Of a stretch of DNA of 64,000 bases, positions 9,303-17,422 are shown piece by piece; the first letter of the stretch is position 1, and every line of letters begins with the position of its first letter. The notes under the pieces are model-generated. The model saw only the letters and a program-made list of their open reading frames with translations, ran no database searches and was not told the DNA's origin. The stretch covers positions 62,001 to 126,000 of the forward strand of contig JAEEQW010000005.1 of the NCBI GenBank assembly GCA_016285515.1, in the 5' to 3' direction. The stretch is from Bacteroidales bacterium. Lineage in GTDB: Bacteria > Bacteroidota > Bacteroidia > Bacteroidales > BM520. Position numbers and translations under genes: made by a program.

Positions 9303-11975
9303 ATGAAAAAAATAATACCCGTAATTACCACTTTGCTGCTGTCACTCACTTTATCAGCACAAGTCATAAACCATCCATACAATCCTAAGGCTGATGAAGA
9401 CGCCGTCGTCACTTTCGGCAATGCACGTTTTACAGTTCTCACGCCAAGACTGATACGCCTCGAATGGAGCGAGAATGGCATATTCGAAGACAATGCGACA
9501 TTAGGCGTCGTCAACAGAAACCTTCCGGTACCAAAATTTACGGTTAAGATTATCGGCAAAGCACTTACCATAAAAACCGAATACTTAACTCTGAATTACA
9601 AGGGAAATGAACAATTCTCCGATGATAACACTTCGGTTTTTTTCATGATGAATGGCAAAAAAGCCAAATGGACTCCTGACATGCCGCAAACAGGAAACCT
9701 TCTCGGCACAACGCGCACCCTCGACGGTTTCAAGGGTACAAAAACCCGCGAGCCTTACGACATGGGCGTCGCCTCCCGCGACGGATGGGCTGTCATAGAC
9801 GAAAGCTCACGACACCTTATCATTGACGATGACTCCGACTGGCAACAATGGGTGGCGCCACGAGAACAGGCTAATGTCCAGGACCTGTACCTCTTTGTCT
9901 ATGGACATGACTACAAAGCAGCTGTCAGCGATTTCATCAAAATAGGCGGCAATATTCCTCTGCCTCCGAAATATATGTTCGGCTACTGGTGGTCACGCTA
10001 CTGGATGTACACCGACAACGAATTCATCGACCTTGCCAAAGAAATCAAATCATACGACATTCCCATTGATGTGATGATAATCGATATGGACTGGCATGAA
10101 ACATGGCTTCACGGCAAAGAATACGTCAGAGACACTTTTGGAATGCTCATCGGATGGACCGGTTACACATGGCAGAAAGACCTGTTTCCAAATCCCGAGA
10201 ACTTTCTCCATGAACTCCATGACCTCAATCTGAAAACTGCTCTTAACCTCCACCCTGCTTCCGGTATCAGACCCTTTGAAGACTGCTACGACCGTTTCAT
10301 AAAGGATTATACATCAAGGACAGGCAATTATGACGGTCCGAAAGGCTTTATTGACGAGAATGGCAACAAATGCTCCGTCCGTTTTCGCATCTCCGACCGT
10401 GACTGGGCTGACGCATATTTCAACTCTGTAATCCATCCCCTGCAGGACATGGGAGTTGATTTTTGGTGGCTTGACTGGCAGCAATACAGTTACTGCTATT
10501 ACATGAAGGGCCTCAGCAACACATTCTGGCTCAACCACACTTTCTTCAATGACAAAGTACGCCCAAACACCAGTCATGGCAAAAAGGCTCCAAGACCGGT
10601 CATATATCACCGCTGGGGAGGCATTGGCAGCCACCGATACCAAGTCGGATTCTCCGGCGACACATACGACAACTGGGAAGTGCTGGCATATCTGCCATAC
10701 TTCACCTCCACCGCATCGAACGTCGGCTATGGCTACTGGGGGCACGATATAGGCGGCCACTGTCAGGCAACAGAACACCCGACAAACCCTGAAATGTTTA
10801 CCCGATGGCTCCAATACGGCGTATTTACACCAATATTCAAAACACATTCCACCAAATCGTCCTACATTGAAAGACGCATCTGGAGATTCCCTGACTACTT
10901 TGAAACCATGCGTGATGCAATACGACTCCGCTATTCTCTCTCCCCTTATATTTATAATGCCGCACGACAAACATTCGACACGGGCATATCAATGTGCCGT
11001 CCAATGTATTACGACTATCCTGAGAATGAAGAAGCATACACTTTCAAGGAACAAAACATGTTCGGCGATGACATCCTTTCAGTTGCCCTCTGCCAACCAG
11101 CCGATTCATCCACAAATCTTACCGAAAGAATCGTATGGTTCCCGGCAGGCGACAATTGGTACGACATGGCTACCGGTATGATGTATGAAGGAGGAACTAT
11201 CGACACCCTCCACTATACAATTAACGAAAACCCTTACTATGTGAAAGCCGGCTCCATCATTCCTATGGCTTCCAAAGAAATCAGGAACCTGCAGGAACCA
11301 AGCAATGAAATCTGCCTGGTTGTTATCCCAGGCAACGGCTCATCTGAAATGACACTGTATGACGATGACGGAATATCACAACTATACGAGTCTGATTTCA
11401 CTACAACCAAAATCGTCAAAAACTCTGATTCAAACTGCCTGACTATGAACATATATCCACGTGAAGGACATTTTGACGGCATGGACACAAATCGTCATTT
11501 CAGAATCGTTGTCGAAGGCAACTTCGCCCCCGAGAAAATAACAGTCAACGGCAAGGATTACCCTTATTCACGCTTCGCTGAAGATAATACATGGACATAC
11601 GATGGCAAAGACATGGCAACTGTAATCTGTCTTCCTGAAACCTCCGCATCCCAACAAATCGACATCAAATGCCAATATGATGCCGAGAAAACAAAATACC
11701 AAGAAATAATATACGGTAAAAAAGGAATTGTAAAGCGTATGTCTGAACTTTGCAATGAATTCAAATTATTGTATCTCAGTAACATATCGAGTATGTCTAT
11801 ACCACCGCTTGAATACATGAGAATAGTGCAGACAAGCAGCTATATTACCGAAGACCCACAGAATGCCGTCAAATATCTTGAGAACATAGACATTGAAAGT
11901 ATGAAGAATGCCCTTGAAAGACTTGAAATTCCTCAGACTTTCAAGGATAAAGTTATCGCTCAGTCAGAATTGTAA
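9303..11975 (+). CDS. glycoside hydrolase family 31 (secreted)
   Basis: Signal peptide MKKIIPVITTLLLSLTLSAQ from the ATG at 9303; GVDFWWLDWQQ and FSGDTYDNW catalytic regions, GYWGHDIGG. Confidence 0.9.
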   Translation: MKKIIPVITTLLLSLTLSAQVINHPYNPKADEDAVVTFGNARFTVLTPRLIRLEWSENGIFEDNATLGVVNRNLPVPKFTVKIIGKALTIKTEYLTLNYKGNEQFSDDNTSVFFMMNGKKAKWTPDMPQTGNLLGTTRTLDGFKGTKTREPYDMGVASRDGWAVIDESSRHLIIDDDSDWQQWVAPREQANVQDLYLFVYGHDYKAAVSDFIKIGGNIPLPPKYMFGYWWSRYWMYTDNEFIDLAKEIKSYDIPIDVMIIDMDWHETWLHGKEYVRDTFGMLIGWTGYTWQKDLFPNPENFLHELHDLNLKTALNLHPASGIRPFEDCYDRFIKDYTSRTGNYDGPKGFIDENGNKCSVRFRISDRDWADAYFNSVIHPLQDMGVDFWWLDWQQYSYCYYMKGLSNTFWLNHTFFNDKVRPNTSHGKKAPRPVIYHRWGGIGSHRYQVGFSGDTYDNWEVLAYLPYFTSTASNVGYGYWGHDIGGHCQATEHPTNPEMFTRWLQYGVFTPIFKTHSTKSSYIERRIWRFPDYFETMRDAIRLRYSLSPYIYNAARQTFDTGISMCRPMYYDYPENEEAYTFKEQNMFGDDILSVALCQPADSSTNLTERIVWFPAGDNWYDMATGMMYEGGTIDTLHYTINENPYYVKAGSIIPMASKEIRNLQEPSNEICLVVIPGNGSSEMTLYDDDGISQLYESDFTTTKIVKNSDSNCLTMNIYPREGHFDGMDTNRHFRIVVEGNFAPEKITVNGKDYPYSRFAEDNTWTYDGKDMATVICLPETSASQQIDIKCQYDAEKTKYQEIIYGKKGIVKRMSELCNEFKLLYLSNISSMSIPPLEYMRIVQTSSYITEDPQNAVKYLENIDIESMKNALERLEIPQTFKDKVIAQSEL

Positions 11976-12042
11976 TTTGCAGTTTTGATTCGCCAATATT
12001 TGTTTCCCATCGGACATCATCATACGGGAAAATAACAACTGT

Positions 12043-14106
12043 TTATTGGGTTATAACAGAAAAATCGCCTATTTGAATGTAGGATGATTTCGGCAATTTC
12101 CTTTCGGCAACAAATTTGACTCTTTTTCCAGTAACCGGCGCAAACTCTACGACCTGCTCAACTGGATTGTTGTCTATGTTGTCAAACATTCCTTCACATA
12201 TCAGCTTATTATCAACATAAAAGCGATAATTTGTAGCATGACCTGTCGCATCCCGTCCCTGAGCTGGCAGCATTCTGAAACCGCTGATGTTCTGTTCTTC
12301 CTTGAATTCAAGACAAATCACGGCATCATTCAGAGGAAAAGACACTGTTGAATATCCATTACCATCAAACAATCTTGCAACTCCGTCAACAGGTTTTATT
12401 ACGGCAAAATGATTATATGGCAAATCAAACTCCTTGACACTCAATGCGCTGAATTTATTAGTTAAAGTATCAACTGAAACGGCTTTCACTATACCCTTTC
12501 CATCTAATACGAATTCCCCCCTATATATTTCCGATGACAAATCAGGTTCTGAGCCATCGGTTGTATAATATACTGCAGCATCAACATCTGATGCAGTGAT
12601 ATACACATTATTGCTGAAATCACGATAAATGACCGGTTCTGTCAACAGGGCCGGAGCGAAATATGCTTCAATGTTGTTGACACATAATGGGCCTTTGGCC
12701 TCATCAAAACAAACCACAAGTTTATCCACCTCAACCGTCTTGAATCTCACAATACGTTTGTAACCTATTGTAGTTGTGGAGTCCAAGGAAATTATCTCAA
12801 CTTGTTGTTTACCGTTTTGTCCCTCCAAATGAAACTTGCTCACACGTTGTCCGAGCGGTATATATTCCTGAAGTACCACACGGTTAAGTTTGGTGGGTTT
12901 GCTAAAATTGAAAGTGACCTTTCCTTCTGTAATGCCGTCTTCGGTAGCCCAGTAAGTGTCCCATTTGTCATCATTGAGATTGGAGACTGAAAATCTTCTT
13001 CCACGCACATTGTCAGCCATGGCTTTGGCATTTTTCAGAAGATTGTCCTTAAATTCCCCTAAAAGGGCATTATGCCATTCCATAATTATTGTCGAATCCT
13101 GAGGGTGAATCTTTCCACTAAGGCCGACAGGAAAATTGAGCAGGAGATTGGCATTATGCCCTACGCTGTTGTAATATATGTCCATAAGTCGGGCAAGACT
13201 CTTAACCTGGTGGTCTTCGCGGGCATGATAGAACCAGCCGGGGCGTATGGACACGTCAACTTCGGCAGGAAGCCATTCAGTTCCCTCTGACGAACCGTAA
13301 TGCATATACGAATAATTGTCAAATTTATCCTTGCATGTCGGGCACCAGTCAGTGCATCCGGCCCAACCGCCTTCATTTCCAACCCAGCGTATTGTCGGCA
13401 CAGTGCCGCCGAAAATCATGGCATCAGGATTGCGTTTCAAGATTGTGTCCCGTGCGCGCTCATAATCATAGTATGTGTTGGCATCAATCTTACGCACCTC
13501 ATTTGTCCCGCCATAATAGCCGTCACCGCCGTTAGCCCCATCAAACCAAAACTCGAATAGAGGCCCGTAATTACCTGACAATTCGTTAATTTGACCATGA
13601 TATGTCTCACGATAGCCGTCACGACCATATTCGGGATTATTGCGATCCCATGGCGACAGATAAAGTCCGAATTTGAGGCAGTATTTCCGACATGCCTCCG
13701 AGAGTTCCTTCACCATGTCACCATTACCATTTTTATAAGGCGACTTGCTGATATTATATTCTGTTGTCTCGGTTGGCCACAGACAAAACCCGTCATGATG
13801 CTTTGCAGTAAGAATAACTGCCTTCATACCTGCCGCTTTCATTGTGCGCACCCACTGTTCACAATCAAGTTCCTGCGGATTGAAAGTCTCTGGCGAAGTA
13901 TTGCCGAAACCCCATTCCATGTCATTGAAGGTATTCAGTCCGAAATGAACGAAAGCGTATGTCTCAAGTTTCTGCCATTCAATCTGACTTTGGGTAGGTA
14001 TCGGATATACAGGCTTCGGAGGCTCTTTGGTTCCCGAGCAGGATGAAACAAACAATGCAGTAGCAAGAAGTATATAGATTTTACTGCCAAAGAATGTCAT
14101 TCTCAT
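12043..14106 (-). CDS. alpha-L-fucosidase, GH29 family, lipoprotein with C-terminal F5/8-type region
   Basis: Lipobox LFVSSC; KHHDGFCLWPT, LFEFWFDGANG, C-terminal beta-sandwich-like region. Confidence 0.9.
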   Translation of the reverse strand: MRMTFFGSKIYILLATALFVSSCSGTKEPPKPVYPIPTQSQIEWQKLETYAFVHFGLNTFNDMEWGFGNTSPETFNPQELDCEQWVRTMKAAGMKAVILTAKHHDGFCLWPTETTEYNISKSPYKNGNGDMVKELSEACRKYCLKFGLYLSPWDRNNPEYGRDGYRETYHGQINELSGNYGPLFEFWFDGANGGDGYYGGTNEVRKIDANTYYDYERARDTILKRNPDAMIFGGTVPTIRWVGNEGGWAGCTDWCPTCKDKFDNYSYMHYGSSEGTEWLPAEVDVSIRPGWFYHAREDHQVKSLARLMDIYYNSVGHNANLLLNFPVGLSGKIHPQDSTIIMEWHNALLGEFKDNLLKNAKAMADNVRGRRFSVSNLNDDKWDTYWATEDGITEGKVTFNFSKPTKLNRVVLQEYIPLGQRVSKFHLEGQNGKQQVEIISLDSTTTIGYKRIVRFKTVEVDKLVVCFDEAKGPLCVNNIEAYFAPALLTEPVIYRDFSNNVYITASDVDAAVYYTTDGSEPDLSSEIYRGEFVLDGKGIVKAVSVDTLTNKFSALSVKEFDLPYNHFAVIKPVDGVARLFDGNGYSTVSFPLNDAVICLEFKEEQNISGFRMLPAQGRDATGHATNYRFYVDNKLICEGMFDNIDNNPVEQVVEFAPVTGKRVKFVAERKLPKSSYIQIGDFSVITQ

Positions 14107-14252
14107 AATTTATTATTTAGATAATCATTTTTATGCGGCGAAGATACAACAAAAAAAGGATATGCAACCATTGCAACATCTGTAAACATATACACTATGA
14201 CATTTTGTCATTATGCATATAAAACAGCTATATTTCAATAGTTTTAATATGT

Positions 14253-14296
14253 TTACAAATGTATTACAAATGTAAAGTGTTATGTTACATATGTAA
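14253..14296. promoter_or_regulatory. three-copy palindromic operator-like array
   Basis: TTACAAATGTAT (14253-14264), TTACAAATGTAA (14264-14275), TTACATATGTAA (14285-14296). Confidence 0.6.
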
Positions 14297-14350
14297 AACA
14301 ACGGGAGTTTCGGAAAAAAGATTTACATTTGCCAGACAAATTATTCTGCC

Positions 14351-15319
14351 ATGAGTTCAAGATATAAAATCATAATTGTAGTTGCAGCATTTCTTACAAT
14401 GCACATCACTACCCCACTCAAAGCGCAGATACAGGAGCTCGTCCCATACGGAGATTTTGAGCAGTGGGTCGTGCATGATGTGAAGGAGAGCAGGATTATT
14501 GGAGGCAAGACAGAACGTTTATATGAGATAGACGCGACTGACACTCTTGAGGTCAATACCCCATTCACCCCCAAAAAAGGCAGCATCTGGGCGACGTCGA
14601 ATGCATACGCAAAAATTGCAGGCATAACCAAGGCAAGTGTAACCGTATATCCGGAACAAGGCATTCACGGGTACTGTGCCAAGCTCACCACCCAATATGC
14701 CGAATGCAAGGTATTAGGTATTGTCAACATTAAAGTATTGGTTTCAGGATGTCTGTATTGGGGCTATATGCCTGAGCCAATAACAGGCGCAAGCAATCCG
14801 TACGGCAGAATGAACTGGGGCATCCCCTATACAAAACACCCTAAATATTTCGTGTTGGACTATAAATCAAGTATGCCTAACAAAGGCACCATCACAAAAT
14901 GCAATGTCACATCCGAATCAGCACGCCCTGGCAATGACGAACAGGAAGTGATGTTCATTCTGCAAAACCGACATGAAGGTGCTGACGGCAAAATCTACGC
15001 CACACGTGTCGGAACCGCCATCTATCATATCACCGATGCCACTGACGACTGGGTGGAAGACTATCATATCCCCGTCATCTACGGTGATGCACGCAAATCA
15101 CCCCATTTCAAACCATACATGGACTTAGGGCCGATGAAGGACAACATATACGGACTCAACAGCAAAGGTGAAAACGTCGAAATCATCGAGAATGCCTGGG
15201 GTGACGAAAACACACCAGTCACACACGCCGTGCTTAAAATAACAGCTTCCATCCAGGAAGCCTACTCCGGCACAATCGGCAACACCTTATGGATTGACAA
15301 TGTAAAGTTGGAATACTGA
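14351..15319 (+). CDS. secreted PCMD-domain-like (putative carbohydrate metabolism domain) protein
   Basis: Signal peptide; GDFEQW start, Y-G-D-A and terminal LWIDNVKLEY resembling PCMD proteins. Confidence 0.55.
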   Translation: MSSRYKIIIVVAAFLTMHITTPLKAQIQELVPYGDFEQWVVHDVKESRIIGGKTERLYEIDATDTLEVNTPFTPKKGSIWATSNAYAKIAGITKASVTVYPEQGIHGYCAKLTTQYAECKVLGIVNIKVLVSGCLYWGYMPEPITGASNPYGRMNWGIPYTKHPKYFVLDYKSSMPNKGTITKCNVTSESARPGNDEQEVMFILQNRHEGADGKIYATRVGTAIYHITDATDDWVEDYHIPVIYGDARKSPHFKPYMDLGPMKDNIYGLNSKGENVEIIENAWGDENTPVTHAVLKITASIQEAYSGTIGNTLWIDNVKLEY

Positions 15320-15349
15320 TGAGCGACTAAAGGAGTGAATCACGAAAAA

Positions 15350-15841
15350 TCAAAACGCCACCTTGAAAAACTGATATGTGAGGTACCCTGAGGTAATCAG
15401 TTTCAGTACTGTACCGAACAAAATCCCTAAAAATGCTCCAAATGCTGACTTGAAAGCGACATCCGAGCGTTTGCCGTTTATCAGTTCTCCTAATAATGCA
15501 CCGACAAACGGACCGAGAATAACTCCGGTCGCGCCAAAAAAGAATCCTGCTATCAATCCGATTGCAGCACCCCATGTACCTGCCTTTGAACCACCTGTCA
15601 ACCTTGTGGAAAACACTGAAAACAAATTGTCCAGCACTGTGACTGCCAGCACCACAAACAGCATAACCCACATGAATTCATTTGAAAACGGATGCTTCGA
15701 CCACTGAAGGAGAAGAAGCGCAATATATGAAATGGGCGGTCCGGCTATTCCTGGAACCACACAGCCTATCAAACCTATAACAATCAATATTATTCCAAAA
15801 ATTACAGCTACCATGTCACGCCATATTGCATCAGATATCAC
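15350..15841 (-). CDS. DUF456 family membrane protein
   Basis: GxxGxxxPGxxGPPISY, FFFGATGVILGPFVGALLGEL repeated glycine motifs. Confidence 0.8.
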   Translation of the reverse strand: MISDAIWRDMVAVIFGIILIVIGLIGCVVPGIAGPPISYIALLLLQWSKHPFSNEFMWVMLFVVLAVTVLDNLFSVFSTRLTGGSKAGTWGAAIGLIAGFFFGATGVILGPFVGALLGELINGKRSDVAFKSAFGAFLGILFGTVLKLITSGYLTYQFFKVAF

Positions 15842-15934
15842 CTTCCAAAAATCACGACAAAATTATAAAAAAACATTTAATTTTGCGGTTTGACAGAAAA
15901 CAATCGAAAAAACACTGTCACATCACATATCAAT

Positions 15935-16813
15935 ATGAAAATCAGCGACATACTAACAAACAAGAAAACTTTTTCATTTGAGGTATTTCCTCCAAATCCC
16001 AACAACAGCAAAATTGATGAAATCTTTTCAACCATAGACCAGCTTCAGCAATACCGTCCTGATTTCATAAGTGTGACTTTTAAATCAACTGGTGACTACA
16101 GCCAAAACACAATAGACCTCGCAAGCTATATCAAAAAGAATACATCGGCAGAGCCTTTAGTTCATCTTACCTGCGGTGCCTTAGACAAAAAAAACGTGGA
16201 CAGTCTGACCGAAAAACTTGAAAATGAGCACCTTGAAAACATTATGGCACTAAGAGGCGACAAACCTGACAACTATACGGATGACTTTTTGAAATACTTC
16301 AGACACGCATCCGAACTTATGGAATATATCAACAAAAAACATGATTTTTGTCTGGCAGGCGCATGTTATCCCGAAGGGCATATCGAATGTGAAAGCCTAT
16401 ATGATGACCTCGCAAACCTCAAGAAAAAGCAGGATATGGGCGCATCATTCTTCATCACACAGGCATTTTACGACAACAACTACTACTACCGTCTCGTAAG
16501 GGCGGCACACAAAATGGGAATAACCAAACCAATTATTCCCGGCATCATGCCCCTGACTAATGTGAAACTGTTCGGTAAAATAATCAATATGGCCGGCGCA
16601 TCTATTCCGTTTGAACTGAGAATACTGTTTGACAGATTCAAGGACAACAAAAAGGCGATGGAAGAAATCGGCATCGCCTACAGCGTACACCAGGTCCTTG
16701 AACTTCTTGCCAATGATGCCGACGGAATCCACATCTATACCATGAACAAAGCCTGGATAGCCGGTGAAATCTACAGACGAATCAACAATGTCATCGAAAA
16801 AGAACTGAGATAA
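15935..16813 (+). CDS. metF: methylenetetrahydrofolate reductase
   Basis: FSFEVFPP, LTCGALD, IMALRGDKP, YPEGH, FFITQAFYD motifs; ATG at 15935 lies downstream of the -7 element at 15878-15886. Confidence 0.9.
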   Translation: MKISDILTNKKTFSFEVFPPNPNNSKIDEIFSTIDQLQQYRPDFISVTFKSTGDYSQNTIDLASYIKKNTSAEPLVHLTCGALDKKNVDSLTEKLENEHLENIMALRGDKPDNYTDDFLKYFRHASELMEYINKKHDFCLAGACYPEGHIECESLYDDLANLKKKQDMGASFFITQAFYDNNYYYRLVRAAHKMGITKPIIPGIMPLTNVKLFGKIINMAGASIPFELRILFDRFKDNKKAMEEIGIAYSVHQVLELLANDADGIHIYTMNKAWIAGEIYRRINNVIEKELR

Positions 16814-16819
16814 CGACGG

Positions 16820-17422
16820 ATGAGACAGGAAATTCTGAAAAATCTTGGGTATTCTGCCGAATCAACCGCAGATTCAACAACCATTCAACTGATTGACCAG
16901 GCAATAGAAGAAATACAGTCAATTTCAGAATTCAAATACATCTATGCCTATTATGACAAGCCTTTGGGGTTCATGGTAGAAAACGAAGCCTATCTCGATT
17001 ATCTGAATAAATCAAGCGGATTCCTGCTATGTGCCACGACTTTGGGAATACAAATTGACAGATACACAAAACGTCTGCAAATCAACAATATGCAGTATGC
17101 TGTCATCTTTGATGCTGCAGCAAGCATATATCTTGTACACAAAGCCGACGAGTATGAGCGTAATCTGCCATACCGCAACATTTCGTGGCGTTTCTGTCCA
17201 GGATACTCAGGCACACCGTTGGCCGACAACATCACAATAGCACACCTGCTAAAGGCCGAAAAAATAGGGATATCATTCACGGAAACAAATCTGATGATAC
17301 CAATGAAGTCGATGATAGGAATAGTTAAAATTGGTGGCAACAGGAGAAAGAGCTGCAAAGGGTGCATAATAAACGACAACTGCAATTATCGTAAAAGAGG
17401 AACAACATGTTACAAAAATTAG
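16820..17422 (+). CDS. stand-alone B12-dependent methionine synthase activation domain protein
   Basis: SWRFCPGYSG (RxxxGY motif), MIPMKSMIGIVKI, C-terminal Cys cluster CKGCIINDNCNYRKRGTTC. Confidence 0.85.
   Translation: MRQEILKNLGYSAESTADSTTIQLIDQAIEEIQSISEFKYIYAYYDKPLGFMVENEAYLDYLNKSSGFLLCATTLGIQIDRYTKRLQINNMQYAVIFDAAASIYLVHKADEYERNLPYRNISWRFCPGYSGTPLADNITIAHLLKAEKIGISFTETNLMIPMKSMIGIVKIGGNRRKSCKGCIINDNCNYRKRGTTCYKN

Noticed and set aside
10314-10970. 218-aa ORF antisense to the GH31 gene
   Set aside because: Lies fully inside a strongly supported coding region with conserved catalytic motifs; Cys/Val-rich antisense translation with no family signature.
15842-15934. Possible cobalamin or SAM riboswitch upstream of metF
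   Set aside because: The space between the -7 element (15878-15886) and the metF ATG (15935) is far too short for a known B12 or SAM riboswitch.
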